Source of the DNA: Roseiarcus sp963820795 | Lineage (GTDB): Bacteria; Pseudomonadota; Alphaproteobacteria; Rhizobiales; Beijerinckiaceae | Direction: 5' to 3' | DNA: 64,000 nt | NCBI GenBank assembly: GCA_963820795.1 | Contig: CAWGBJ010000009.1 | Location: 310,001 to 374,000 of the forward strand | Part shown: positions 17,617 to 27,054 of the stretch, piece after piece | Position numbering within the stretch: position 1 is the stretch's first letter | Layout of the letters: every line of letters begins with the position of its first letter | The notes under the pieces: model-generated | Databases searched by the model: none | What the model was told of the DNA's origin: nothing | What the model saw: only the letters and a program-made list of their open reading frames with translations | Translations under genes and position numbers: made by a program

Positions 17617-18396
17617 CTAACCCGTCCGCGCCGGGGCCGCCGAATAGACGATGACGCCGCGCCCCTTGAGTTCCCGCACGAGCGGCTCGGGCGCGTCCGC
17701 CTCGACCACCACGCGACGGAGGCTGTTCGCAGGGCCGATGGCGAAGGGCGCCCCGGTACCGAGTTTTTCGTTCAGGACCGCGGCGGCGACCGAGCCGGTG
17801 TTGCGAAGCAGCGCGCGCTTGATGTCGGCGTCCTCGGCATTGAAGGCGGCAACGCCTCCTGCTGGGTCGAGCGCGCAGACCCCGAGGAGGACGAGGTCCG
17901 GACGCATGGCCTCGATGTCGCTCAGCGTCCGTCCTCCCAGCGCCGCGCCGACGGTTCGGTCGACACGTCCGCCGATCAGCCAGACCCTGATGTCCGACCT
18001 AGCCGACAGAGCCGCGGCGACGTTGGGATCGTGCGTCGCGACCGTGAGGTCGAGCCCATTGGGCAGGAGCCGGGCCGCCGCCAGATTGGTCGAGCCGGCG
18101 TCGATGAAGACGAACTGGCCCGGCCCCACGAGTTCAACTAGCGCCTCGCCGAGCGCCGCCTTGCGCTCGGCCGCTTCGCCGGCGCGTTCGTCCGCCGCCC
18201 CTGAGGCCGGCGACAGCGGCAGCGCGCCGCCATGCACCCGCCGGCAAAGCCCACGCGCGGCCAGATCGCGCAGATCGCGCCGGACGGTGTCGTCGGAAGC
18301 GCCGAAGGCCTCCGCCAGGTCTCCCGCCAGCACGCGGCCTTCCCGGAGGAGCCGTTCGAGAATTTGCTGCTGGCGTTCGGCGGCGAGGATCGGCAT
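17617..18396 (-). CDS. DeoR-family transcriptional regulator
   Basis: Start at the ATG at 18396 (MPILAAERQQQILERLL); an in-frame TTG directly before it is not needed. The N-terminal DeoR helix-turn-helix reads LAEAFGASDDTVRRDLRDLA, followed by the family signature RRVHGGAL. The C-terminal effector domain has the sugar-isomerase-like motif VFIDAGSTNLAAARLL and KLGTGAPF. These repressors usually sense phosphorylated sugars. It is encoded 36 nt upstream of the fucose-permease-like MFS gene on the same strand, the likely regulatory target or partner. Confidence 0.88.
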   Translation of the reverse strand: MPILAAERQQQILERLLREGRVLAGDLAEAFGASDDTVRRDLRDLAARGLCRRVHGGALPLSPASGAADERAGEAAERKAALGEALVELVGPGQFVFIDAGSTNLAAARLLPNGLDLTVATHDPNVAAALSARSDIRVWLIGGRVDRTVGAALGGRTLSDIEAMRPDLVLLGVCALDPAGGVAAFNAEDADIKRALLRNTGSVAAAVLNEKLGTGAPFAIGPANSLRRVVVEADAPEPLVRELKGRGVIVYSAAPARTG

Positions 18397-18930
18397 CAAG
18401 GTCGGACCATGGCAGATTCCGCATAATCATGCAAGAACACGCATGACAAAGGCAGCAACAGGCGAGAGGGGAGCGCCCTGACCGAAACGCGCTTGTCGAC
18501 ATTCCCTTTGAGAAAACCGGATTCCCTCCTACAATGTTTTCGTCGCCCCGGACAGCGACCCGAATCCGGCATAAGTTCTAAACTGGCGTCACTCCCGAGC
18601 CATTTTCAAAGCAGGCGCCAGATGATCGGCGACTTCGATCTCAAGACGACCTTTGTCTCTGTGGAGGCGTTTCGCCTGGTCCTCGCTGCCATTTCCGGGA
18701 CAACCACAACTTTTCTGACGCGGGGACTCCTCGCAAGTCATTGAAAAAGCTCATTTCTGACGAGAGAATCCAAGGAAATCCAAGGAAATCCAAGGCAATG
18801 TGTCCGGCGAGAAAGCCGCTGTCCAAGAAATTGCAAGCAATTCCAAATCGACCGGGGGGCTGCAGAAAGGAGCGCTCGGCAGGACTGCTGGGTCGAGGCG
18901 CGGTTGCCGATCCTGGGAATTAAAACCGCA
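18397..18930. other. Intergenic region with a tandem decamer, no convincing gene
   Basis: About 530 bases between the DeoR gene start and the hybrid kinase stop. It is less GC-rich than its surroundings. Several open frames of 60-85 codons lack conserved features. A short tandem repeat lies at 18767-18796. The first ~100 bases probably contain the DeoR promoter. Confidence 0.45.
18767..18796 (+). repeat. Three tandem copies of a 10-bp unit
   Basis: AATCCAAGGA occurs at 18767-18776 and 18777-18786, and as AATCCAAGGC at 18787-18796. The unit length is not a multiple of three. It lies in the AT-richer intergenic stretch before the hybrid kinase stop, with no assigned role. Confidence 0.8.
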
Positions 18931-21900
18931 CTATTCCGCAGCCTCACGCAAAGCGCGATAACGCGTCAGCTGAGCCCGCAAGGGCGCCGGCTTCAGCGGC
19001 TTGTTGAGGATGATGATGTCGGCGCCGGCCGCCTCCCCGCGCACCTCGAGGCTGCGGTCGGCGGTCGCCAGGATCGCCGGCGCCGCCCATCCGAGTTCGG
19101 CGCGTAAAGTCCGGACGGCCTCGACGCCGTCGCCCTGGTCGAGATGATAGTCGGCGATGATGACGTCGGGCGATCCGAAGCGCGCAATCGCTTCCCGCGC
19201 TTCGGCGAGCCCGTGCGCCGTCGCGACGACGCAACCCCACCGGCTCAAGAGAACCCGCATCCCTTCGAGCACCCTCGGCTCGTTGTCGATGGCGAGAATC
19301 TTGAGGCCGCTCAAGGGCTCGCCGCCGATCGCGGCCGGGAGCGCGCCGCTCTCCTCGCGGTTCTCCGCCGTCGGCGCGCCCATCGGCGCGGCGACGGAGA
19401 AGACGGAGCCTTTGCCCGGCCGGGAGTTGAGGACGACCGGATGGGCGAGCACCCGACCGAGGCGCTCGACGATCGACAGGCCGAGGCCGAGACCCCGGGC
19501 GACCCGGGCGCCCTGGTCGAGCCGCTGGAACTCCTGGAACACCGCCCGCTGCTGATCCGGCGGGATGCCGAGGCCAGTGTCCCAGACTTCGATGCGCAGA
19601 GCCCCGCCCGCCCTGCGGCAACCGACCAGCACGCGGCCCTTCAGCGTATACTTGAGCGCGTTCGAGACGAGGTTCTGCAAGAGGCGGCGCATGAGCCGCC
19701 GGTCGGTCCGGATCGCCAGCCGGCTCGAGACGAACCTGAGGTCGAGCCCCTTGGAGCGGGCGAGAGGCTGAAACTCGATCTCGAGCATCCGTACGAGATC
19801 GGCGACCGGCACGTCGGAAATCTCCGGCTTCATCGCCCCGGCGTCGAGACGGGAAATGTCGAGCAGGGCGCCGAGGATCTCCTCGACCGCCTCCAGCGAG
19901 ACATCGACATTGCGCGCCAGATCCGCCCGCTCGTCGCGGCCGATCTGGCTTATGCCTTCGGCGAGCGAGCTGGCGTAGAGGCGGGCCGCGTTCAAGGGCT
20001 GGAGAATGTCGTGGCTCGCCGCTGCGAGAAAGCGGGTCTTGGACAGGTTCGCAGCTTCCGCCGCCGTCTTGGCGCGCGCAAGTTCCGCGTTGAGACGCTG
20101 CAACTCGGCCGTACGCTCGTCGACCCGCTTTTCCAAAAGCTCGTTTGCAGCTTCGAGAGCTTCCTCGGTCTGCACTGTCTCGGTCACGTCGGTGTAGGTG
20201 GTCACGATGCCGCCGTCCGGCAGCCGCGCCGAACGAACCTCGATCACCCGGCGCGTGGAAAAGAGCCGGAGGCGGGTCGGCTGATCATCGTAGAGGAGGG
20301 CGGCGACCCGCTCGGCGACGAAGTCCTCCGAATCCCCCGGCCCGTAAGCGCCGCGAGCCGCGTTGAAGCGCACGATCTCGTCGAGGCCGAGGCCGTGACG
20401 CAGCATTCCGGGCCGCAGGTCGAACAGCTCGACGAATTCGCGGTTCCAGGCGGTCAGCGCCAGGTTCGAATCGAAGACGGTAATTCCCTGGCGCGCATGG
20501 TCGAGCGCATGCTGCAACTGGTCGCGGCTCGACTGGATTGCCGCCGAGGCTTCGTCGATCAGCCGCAAGGCGGAGTGCCCCGAGAGATTGCGCGGCCTGA
20601 GCAGCAGCGACAGAACCTGGCGCGAGGTCGACGCGCCGATGGCGGGCGACAGCAGGAATTCCGCTTGGCGGATGAGCTGCGCGCTCGCTTCGCGGGACGG
20701 ATCGTACTCGAGGCCGGTCTCGCGCATGAAGGCCGAAAACGCGCGGCGGGCCCGCGCGGCGCCAAGATAGCGCGCGACCGCCGCCTCGAGCTCTCCGGCG
20801 GTGGTGGACGAGCGCCAGAGGCGGAAGGCCTGCGGCTTTCCGCCGACCCCGGCGAAGGCGCTCGCCTGCGTCCGCTCGAGCGCGCTCGGCTGACGGGTCA
20901 AGGAAAGGATGACGTAAGCGGCGGCGTTGGCGAGGAGCGACAGAACGACGCCGCCGACCAGCGGACTTGGCGCAAAGGAGACCAGCGCGGCCGGGCTCAG
21001 CCAGGCGATCGCCAGCGGTCCATGCGCAAGGTAGGTCGTCAGCGCCCGCTGCGGCTCGATCGACGGCAGGAGCAGCAGATAGAACCAGGAAAGGGATCCG
21101 GCCGTCATGCCGGCGATCGCCCCGCGCGCCGTGCCGCGCCGCCAGAAAAGGCCGCCGAGAAAGGCCGGGGCGATCTGCGCGACCGCGGCGAACGACAGAA
21201 GGCCGATCGACACCAGCGCCGCCTGCCCGGCGACGCGCTCGTAGGCATAGCCCAGGCCGAGGACGCCCACGATCGCGATGCGGCGGATCCAGAGCACCAG
21301 AGCGCCGATGTCCCCCTCGGCTGCCGGCGTCCTGGCGGCGCGCCGCCGCAACAGGAGCGGCATCACGAGGTCGTTCGAGATCGTGATGGCGAGGGCGAGG
21401 CTGTCCAGCACCACCATGCCGGTGGCGGCGGACAGGCCGCCGATCATCGTCAGCAGCGCGACGCCGCGAGCGCCGGCAGCGAGCGGCAGCGCCAGCACCG
21501 TAAGATCGCGGTCGATGCCGCCGTCCGGAAACATCTTGAGACCCGCAATCGCGAGCGGCGCCACGAAGAGGTTGATCAGGACGAGATAGGTGGGGAAGAG
21601 CCACGAGGCGGTTCGCACCCCGCGCTGGTCGTGGTTCTCGACTATGGCGACATGAAACTGGCGCGGCAGCAGAATGATGGCGAAAGCGGAAAGCAGCGTG
21701 GTGACGCTCCAGAACGCAGGATCCGGCCGCGTCTGGATGACGGCGGCGATGGCGGGATTCGACTGGGCCGCCTCGGTCAGACCGACGATCCCGCCGTTCA
21801 GCCGCCATACGACGAATGCGCCAACCGCAAGAAACGCCACCAGCTTGACGAGCGACTCGGCGGCGATCGCCAGAATGAGGCCATCCTGGTGCTCCTTCGG

Positions 21901-22452
21901 GTTGATGCGGCGCGTGCCGAAGGCCATGGCGAACGCGGCGAGCACCAGCGCTATGGCAAGCGAGAAATACGCCGAGGGCGTGTCCGGGACGAGCCGAGCC
22001 TTGTCGAAGGAGGCCACGACCGTGAGCAGCGTGTTCGACACCGCCTTCAGCTGCAGCGCGACATAGGGTGCGGAGCCGACGAGAGCGATCAGCGCTGCGA
22101 GCGCGGCCACCGCCTGCGACTTGCCGTAGCGCGCCGAAACGAAGTCGGCGACGGTCGTCAGGTTCTGCGCCCGCGCGAGACTGGCGATCCGTCCGACGAA
22201 CCGCGCGCCGAGACCGATGACGATGATCGGGCCTATGTAGATCGGAAGGAAATCAAGGCCGTGCTTGGAAGCGAGGCCGACCGAGCCGTAGTAGGTCCAA
22301 GACGTGCAATAGACCGCCAGACTCAGCGCGTAGACGGTCGCCCGCGATCCGCCCGAGGCGAAACGCCGCCCGCCGCGATCGCCCCACCACGCGATCAGAA
22401 ACAACAGAAGGACGTAACCGATCGCGGTGACAAAGACCGTCGTGCCGTTCAT
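18931..22452 (-). CDS. Sodium:solute symporter-like hybrid sensor histidine kinase/response regulator
   Basis: A 1173-residue fusion. Residues about 1-480 form a PutP/SSS-type membrane domain with 12-13 helices (YCTSWTYYGSVGLASKHGLD and APYVALQLKAVSNTLL). A helical linker follows, then a PAS-like domain (about 650-760), then a coiled coil (VDERTAELQRLNAELARAKT). HisKA has the phosphoacceptor His814 in AASHDILQPLNAARL. The HATPase region has LVSNALKYTLKGRVLVG, DTGLGIP and GLGLGLSIVERL. The C-terminal receiver domain has phosphoacceptor Asp1101 in IADYHLDQG and a conserved Lys in LNKPLKP. The architecture resembles CbrA-like kinases that couple nutrient flux to signalling. No separate response regulator with a DNA-binding domain lies nearby, so the output partner is unknown. 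Confidence 0.9.
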   Translation of the reverse strand: MNGTTVFVTAIGYVLLLFLIAWWGDRGGRRFASGGSRATVYALSLAVYCTSWTYYGSVGLASKHGLDFLPIYIGPIIVIGLGARFVGRIASLARAQNLTTVADFVSARYGKSQAVAALAALIALVGSAPYVALQLKAVSNTLLTVVASFDKARLVPDTPSAYFSLAIALVLAAFAMAFGTRRINPKEHQDGLILAIAAESLVKLVAFLAVGAFVVWRLNGGIVGLTEAAQSNPAIAAVIQTRPDPAFWSVTTLLSAFAIILLPRQFHVAIVENHDQRGVRTASWLFPTYLVLINLFVAPLAIAGLKMFPDGGIDRDLTVLALPLAAGARGVALLTMIGGLSAATGMVVLDSLALAITISNDLVMPLLLRRRAARTPAAEGDIGALVLWIRRIAIVGVLGLGYAYERVAGQAALVSIGLLSFAAVAQIAPAFLGGLFWRRGTARGAIAGMTAGSLSWFYLLLLPSIEPQRALTTYLAHGPLAIAWLSPAALVSFAPSPLVGGVVLSLLANAAAYVILSLTRQPSALERTQASAFAGVGGKPQAFRLWRSSTTAGELEAAVARYLGAARARRAFSAFMRETGLEYDPSREASAQLIRQAEFLLSPAIGASTSRQVLSLLLRPRNLSGHSALRLIDEASAAIQSSRDQLQHALDHARQGITVFDSNLALTAWNREFVELFDLRPGMLRHGLGLDEIVRFNAARGAYGPGDSEDFVAERVAALLYDDQPTRLRLFSTRRVIEVRSARLPDGGIVTTYTDVTETVQTEEALEAANELLEKRVDERTAELQRLNAELARAKTAAEAANLSKTRFLAAASHDILQPLNAARLYASSLAEGISQIGRDERADLARNVDVSLEAVEEILGALLDISRLDAGAMKPEISDVPVADLVRMLEIEFQPLARSKGLDLRFVSSRLAIRTDRRLMRRLLQNLVSNALKYTLKGRVLVGCRRAGGALRIEVWDTGLGIPPDQQRAVFQEFQRLDQGARVARGLGLGLSIVERLGRVLAHPVVLNSRPGKGSVFSVAAPMGAPTAENREESGALPAAIGGEPLSGLKILAIDNEPRVLEGMRVLLSRWGCVVATAHGLAEAREAIARFGSPDVIIADYHLDQGDGVEAVRTLRAELGWAAPAILATADRSLEVRGEAAGADIIILNKPLKPAPLRAQLTRYRALREAAE

Positions 22453-22555
22453 CGACCCGGTCGCTCACCGTTCTATTTTTCGCCCAACACTACAGGCAGA
22501 GACGCCATTTTGACAAATCCGCCGTTTGGCCGATCGGAAACGTGGGCGCCAAGCC

Positions 22556-23161
22556 TCACCGCCAGGGATGCGCGGCGGCTTTGCTTTTCTCGTGCGCCTC
22601 AATCGCCTGCGCCTCGACCAGCGTAAGGCCGATGTCGTCCAGACCCTCCATCAGGCGGTGCTTGCGGAACGGGTCGATCTCGAATTTGACCACCCCGCCG
22701 TCCGGCCCACGTATCTCCTGCGCCGGCAGATCGATGGTTAACGTCGCATTCGCGCCGCGCTCGGCGTCGTCCATGAGCTTGGCGAGATCTTCACGCGACA
22801 CCTTGACCGGCAGGATGCCGTTCTTGAAGCAGTTGTTGTAGAAGATGTCGGCGAAGTCAGTGGAGATTACGCAGCGCACCCCGAAGTCGAGCAGGGCCCA
22901 CGGCGCATGCTCACGCGACGAGCCGCAGCCGAAGTTGTCGCCGGCGACGAGAATTGCCGCCCTTCGGTAAGCGGGCTTGTTGAGAACGAAATCAGGGTGC
23001 TCGGATCCGTCGTCGCGATATCGCATTTCCGCGAATAGGCCGGCGCCGAGTCCCGTCCGCTTGATCGTCTTGAGATATTGCTTGGGGATGATCTTGTCCG
23101 TGTCGACGTTGTCGATCGGCAGGGGCGCGGCGACCCCGGTCAATGTCGTAAACTTTTCCAT
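22556..23161 (-). CDS. leuD: 3-isopropylmalate dehydratase small subunit
   Basis: Small subunit of the isomerase that turns 2- into 3-isopropylmalate in leucine synthesis. The start is MEKFTTLTGVAAPLPIDNVD (ATG 23161), the common N-terminus; in-frame ATGs at 23167 and 23173 are alternatives. Signatures: DTDKIIPKQYLKTIKRTGLG, GDNFGCGSSREHAPWAL, and FADIFYNNCFKNGILP. The 201-residue length is normal. The large subunit leuC is not in this window. Confidence 0.94.
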   Translation of the reverse strand: MEKFTTLTGVAAPLPIDNVDTDKIIPKQYLKTIKRTGLGAGLFAEMRYRDDGSEHPDFVLNKPAYRRAAILVAGDNFGCGSSREHAPWALLDFGVRCVISTDFADIFYNNCFKNGILPVKVSREDLAKLMDDAERGANATLTIDLPAQEIRGPDGGVVKFEIDPFRKHRLMEGLDDIGLTLVEAQAIEAHEKSKAAAHPWR

Positions 23162-23264
23162 AGGCATTCCCATCGCTTCCCACAAAGGCCATCGACGCCC
23201 ATTCGCAGGGAAGTCAACCGAGACACACCATCGCTCTAGCAAAGCGACCGGAGCTGCGCAATCG

Positions 23265-23870
23265 TCAGAGGTAGCGCCTGAGTTCCTTGGCCGTTTCGTC
23301 TGGCGGCTGGTCGAGGTTCAGCGCCTGGACGAAAGCGCCGGACTTGTCCATCAGATAGATGATGGAACTGTGATCCATGGAATAGCTGCCGTCCGATTGA
23401 ATCTCACCCTTGCGGGCGAAGACCCGATAGGCCTTTTCGACCGAACCGATGGCCTGAGGGGTTCCCGAGAGCCCCATAATATGGGGATTGAAGCTGCTGA
23501 CGTAGTCCTGCATCACCTTTGGCGTGTCGCGTTCCGGATCGACCGTGATGAATAGCGCCGGCACCGCCTGGTCTCCCATTTTCACAAGCACGTCGGAAAT
23601 GCGCGCGAGCTCAGTCGGGCAGGTGTCGGGGCAATGGGTATAGCCGAAATACACGAGGAACGGCCGCCCGCGCAGACTCTGGTCGGTGACCGTCTTGCCG
23701 TTCGCGTCGTCCAGCGCGAACGGGCCCCCGATCAGGGACCGGGACGGCGAGGTCTGCTGGGCGAATGCAAGCCACAGCGCCGCCAGCACGAGGACGCCTG
23801 CCACCGCCGCCGTTGCGGCGATCGAGATTGATAAAGCCGGCGTCCCTACACCGCTCCGTTGGCTTGGCAT
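23265..23870 (-). CDS. SCO1/SenC-type copper chaperone
   Basis: Membrane-anchored thioredoxin-fold protein that delivers copper to the CuA site of cytochrome oxidase. The ATG at 23870 gives an N-terminal anchor (ISIAATAAVAGVLVLAALWL). The copper motif is GYTHCPDTCP (CxxxC), and the second ligand His lies in YSMDHSSIIYLMD. The 201-residue length is usual. It sits head-to-head with the LysR gene, sharing a 131-bp spacer. No oxidase genes lie nearby. Confidence 0.9.
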   Translation of the reverse strand: MPSQRSGVGTPALSISIAATAAVAGVLVLAALWLAFAQQTSPSRSLIGGPFALDDANGKTVTDQSLRGRPFLVYFGYTHCPDTCPTELARISDVLVKMGDQAVPALFITVDPERDTPKVMQDYVSSFNPHIMGLSGTPQAIGSVEKAYRVFARKGEIQSDGSYSMDHSSIIYLMDKSGAFVQALNLDQPPDETAKELRRYL

Positions 23871-24001
23871 CGACGGTCTCCGTTCGATCCGCGTTCTAGC
23901 GCCGAAACAAGCCGATCTCCAGCAGGAATGACAGCGGCTATAGGCTTGCTCTATTGACTTAGCCGCGATCGGCGCCGCCAATGCGGCGGGGAGGCGGCGT
24001 C

Positions 24002-24922
24002 ATGGTGTTGCGCCAGCTCGAGTATCTGGTTGCGCTGGCCCGCGAAAGACACTTCGGGCGAGCGGCCGAGGCCTGTCACGTCTCGCAGCCCACGCTTTCC
24101 GCGGCGATCCGTCTCCTCGAAGAGGATCTTGGGGCGCCGATCGTCGAGCGAGGCCACCGGTTCGTCGGCCTGACTCCGCAGGGCCGGCTTGCGGTCGAGC
24201 ATGCTCACCGGATCCTCGCCGAGGCAGAGAATCTGCGCCGTGGCCTCGAGGAGATCGACAAGGGCCTGAGCGGCCGGCTGCGGATCGGCGCAATCCCGAC
24301 GGCGCTGCCGATCGTCTCGCAGATTACCGGCCCGTTCTACGCCCGCTTTCCCGCAGTCGCAATAACGGTCCTGTCGCTGAACAGCCAGGAGATCGAGCGC
24401 GGGATCGAGGAATTCGAGCTCGAGGCCGGCCTGACTTATCTCGACGCCGAGCCGATCGACCGGGTCAAGGCGAAGCCGGTCTGCGTCGAGGAATACGTGT
24501 TCCTCACTCCCGTCGGCGGCGCCCTCGCCGACCGCACCGAAGTGTCGTGGCGGCAAGCTGCAGCCGCGCCTCTGTGTCTGCTGACGCCGGATATGCAGAA
24601 CCGACGTATCATCGACGGCATTTTCCGATCCGTCGGGGAAAAGCCCGTTCCAGCGGTCGAGACGAATTCGATATTCAATCTCGTGTCGCACGTCAGCGCC
24701 GGCCGGTGGTCGGCGATCGTGCCCAAACAGTTGTTGCGCTTCTTCGGCGTTCCGAACGGCACGCGCCCGATCGAGCTGGTTGAACCGAGAGCTCACCGCA
24801 CCATCGGCCTTGTGATGAGCGACCGGGAGCCGCCTTCGCCGCTCGCCCGGAATCTGTTCACGATGCAATGGCCAGCCGACATAGCTGCCCTCATCGAGCC
24901 GCCCCGATCAGCGGCGCAATAG
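24002..24922 (+). CDS. fdsR: LysR-family regulator, likely of the formate dehydrogenase operon
   Basis: The 306-residue LysR protein starts at ATG 24002. The helix-turn-helix reads ERHFGRAAEACHVSQPTLSA, and an effector domain follows (LRIGAIPTALPIVSQITGPF). It lies 85 nt upstream of fdsG on the same strand. LysR genes next to fds operons encode FdsR in Cupriavidus and methylotrophs, which is the basis for the name. It has no cysteine pair that would point to an OxyR-type redox sensor. Confidence 0.78.
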   Translation: MVLRQLEYLVALARERHFGRAAEACHVSQPTLSAAIRLLEEDLGAPIVERGHRFVGLTPQGRLAVEHAHRILAEAENLRRGLEEIDKGLSGRLRIGAIPTALPIVSQITGPFYARFPAVAITVLSLNSQEIERGIEEFELEAGLTYLDAEPIDRVKAKPVCVEEYVFLTPVGGALADRTEVSWRQAAAAPLCLLTPDMQNRRIIDGIFRSVGEKPVPAVETNSIFNLVSHVSAGRWSAIVPKQLLRFFGVPNGTRPIELVEPRAHRTIGLVMSDREPPSPLARNLFTMQWPADIAALIEPPRSAAQ

Positions 24923-25007
24923 AAATTTCCTATCGTTGCTTCGAAACGTTCCATTTGCCGCTGCTGCTTGAGAGGCGCAAAATCCCTTACGCCTTTCGGA
25001 GGACCTG

Positions 25008-25490
25008 ATGGCCGCCAAAGCGGCTTTCGACGCCGAGCTTGCCCGCATCGTCATAGACCGCAACCGTGCGACGCCGGGTGCGGCCCTGCCGATTCTGCAC
25101 GATCTCCAGCGTCAGTTCGGCTATATTGACGACGTGGCGATAGCGCTGATGGCCGAGGCGCTGAACATCTCGAAAGCCGAGGCGCTCGGCGTCGTCAGCT
25201 TTTACCACGACTTCCGCCGGGCGCCGTCAACCGGAACGGTGCTGAAGCTCTGCCGAGCCGAATCCTGCCAGGCGATGGGGTGCGAGGACCTCGTCGCCCA
25301 TCTCGAGGCGCGCCACGGCATCGTTCCAGATGACCCGCAAACCGGCGGTTCGCTCCATGTCGAGACCGTCTATTGCCTCGGCAACTGCGCCCTCTCGCCC
25401 GCAGCGCTTCTGGACGGCCAACCCATCGGCAGGCTCGACCGGGATCGGCTCGATGCGGTTGTCGCGAAGGCAAGGGGACAGGCGCAATGA
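25008..25490 (+). CDS. fdsG: NAD-dependent formate dehydrogenase gamma subunit
   Basis: NuoE-like subunit of the soluble molybdenum formate dehydrogenase that passes electrons from formate to NAD+. This 160-residue protein keeps the four [2Fe-2S] ligands: LCRAESCQ (C-x4-C) and YCLGNC (C-x3-C). The N-terminal helical domain LPILHDLQRQFGYIDDVAI is the NuoE type. GGAGGACC precedes the ATG. It is the first gene of the fds operon and its stop overlaps the fdsB start (ATGA). Confidence 0.95.
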   Translation: MAAKAAFDAELARIVIDRNRATPGAALPILHDLQRQFGYIDDVAIALMAEALNISKAEALGVVSFYHDFRRAPSTGTVLKLCRAESCQAMGCEDLVAHLEARHGIVPDDPQTGGSLHVETVYCLGNCALSPAALLDGQPIGRLDRDRLDAVVAKARGQAQ

Positions 25491-27043
25491 GCGCACGCGT
25501 TTTCCTTCCGGCGGATTCTTCCGCTCTTTCCGTCGGTGCGGACGCCGTGGCAAAGGCGCTGGCCCGCGAGGCCGCCAAGCGTGGAATGGCGCTGACGGTT
25601 GTGCGCACGGGCACGCGAGGCCTCTTCTGGCTCGAGCCCTTGATCGAAGTCGAGGGGCGGGGCGGAAGGGTTGCATACGGGCCGGTAGAGCCTCGGGAAG
25701 TGGGTTCGCTGTTCGAAGCTGGCTTCCTGGATGGCGGCGCGCATCCAAAGTCGCTCGGCCGGGTCGATGACATCCCTTATTTCGCACGCCAGCAGCGCCT
25801 TGTCTTCAGTCGCTGCGGCGCGACCGACCCGCTTTCGCTCGACGACTATCGCCTCCATGGCGGCCTGAGGGGGCTTGAGCGTGCCTTGAGTCTCGGGCCG
25901 AAAACGATAATCGATGAGGTCTTGGTCTCCGGCTTACGAGGCCGCGGCGGAGCGGGGTTTCCGACCGGGATCAAATGGCGCACCGTCGCTGGGGTCGATG
26001 CCGATCGCAAATACGTGGTCTGCAACGCAGACGAAGGCGATAGCGGCACCTTCGCCGACCGCATGCTCATGGAGGGCGATCCCTTCCTCCTCATCGAGGG
26101 AATGACGATCGCTGCCCTGTCGGTCGGGGCGACGATCGGCTATGTCTACATTCGCTCCGAGTATCCGCACGCGTTCACCACATTTTCTGGCGCGATCGAG
26201 CGCGCGCGGGCGGCCGGGCTGCTCGGAACGAGCGTGCTCGGCTCGGGTCATCCCTTCGATCTCGAGGCGCGGCTCGGCGCCGGCGCCTATATCTGCGGCG
26301 AGGAGACCTCGCTGCTCGAGAGCCTGGAGGGGAAGCGTGGTCAGGTTCGCGCCAAACCGCCCCTTCCTGCAATTTCCGGCTTGTTCGGCAAGCCGACCGT
26401 CATCAACAACGTATTGAGCTTCGCCTCGGCGCCGTGGATATTGGAGCACGGCGGCAAGGCCTATGCGGACTACGGGATCGGCCGCTCGCTCGGATCGCAG
26501 CCGTTCCAGCTTGCCGGCAACGTCCGCTACGGAGGGCTAATTGAGCTTGCCTTCGGCGCGACAATTCGCGATCTCGTCGAGGGTTTTGGCGGGGGAACCC
26601 GCTCGGGCCGTCCGATTCGGGCGGTTCAGGTCGGCGGTCCGCTCGGCGCCTATTTCCCGGAGAGCCTGCTGGACACGCCGCTCGACTACGAATCGATGCT
26701 GGCGGCGAAGGGCATGCTTGGGCATGGCGGCATCGTCGTCTTCGACGATACCGTCGACATGGCCCGGCAGGCTCGCTTCGCCTTTGAGTTTTGCGCCAAG
26801 GAAAGCTGCGGCAAGTGCACGCCCTGTCGCATTGGGTCGATCCGGGGAGCGGAGACGGTCGACAAGATTGTCGCCGATCGGGATCCGCAAAAGAACGTTC
26901 AACTCCTGCGCGATCTTTGCGAGGTGATGACGGACGGCTCGCTTTGCGCGCTTGGCAGCCTGACGCCTCTGCCGGTCCTTAGCGCTCTTGATCACTTCAG
27001 CGAAGATTTCGCCAAGGCGCCGCCGCGCGCCGCGGCGGAATAG
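25487..27043 (+). CDS. fdsB: NAD-dependent formate dehydrogenase beta subunit
   Basis: NuoF-like flavin subunit carrying FMN, the NAD site and a [4Fe-4S] cluster. The ATG at 25487 overlaps the fdsG stop; the open frame runs further upstream but the overlap is the operon norm. Residues about 1-115 are a thioredoxin-like extension without cluster cysteines. Then come the FMN/NAD segments GLRGRGGAGFPTGIKW, NADEGDSGTFADR and GAGAYICGEETSLLESLEG, and the cluster motif ESCGKCTPCRIG with a further Cys in SLCALG. The protein has 518 residues. It is the NADH-producing end of the enzyme. Confidence 0.95.
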   Translation: MSARVFLPADSSALSVGADAVAKALAREAAKRGMALTVVRTGTRGLFWLEPLIEVEGRGGRVAYGPVEPREVGSLFEAGFLDGGAHPKSLGRVDDIPYFARQQRLVFSRCGATDPLSLDDYRLHGGLRGLERALSLGPKTIIDEVLVSGLRGRGGAGFPTGIKWRTVAGVDADRKYVVCNADEGDSGTFADRMLMEGDPFLLIEGMTIAALSVGATIGYVYIRSEYPHAFTTFSGAIERARAAGLLGTSVLGSGHPFDLEARLGAGAYICGEETSLLESLEGKRGQVRAKPPLPAISGLFGKPTVINNVLSFASAPWILEHGGKAYADYGIGRSLGSQPFQLAGNVRYGGLIELAFGATIRDLVEGFGGGTRSGRPIRAVQVGGPLGAYFPESLLDTPLDYESMLAAKGMLGHGGIVVFDDTVDMARQARFAFEFCAKESCGKCTPCRIGSIRGAETVDKIVADRDPQKNVQLLRDLCEVMTDGSLCALGSLTPLPVLSALDHFSEDFAKAPPRAAAE

Positions 27044-27054
27044 GAGATCCAGCT

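Noticed and set aside
19144..22626. 1160-codon open frame on the plus strand opposite the hybrid kinase
   Set aside because: The predicted protein is Arg/Asp/Gln-rich with no domain, and the minus strand holds all kinase motifs.
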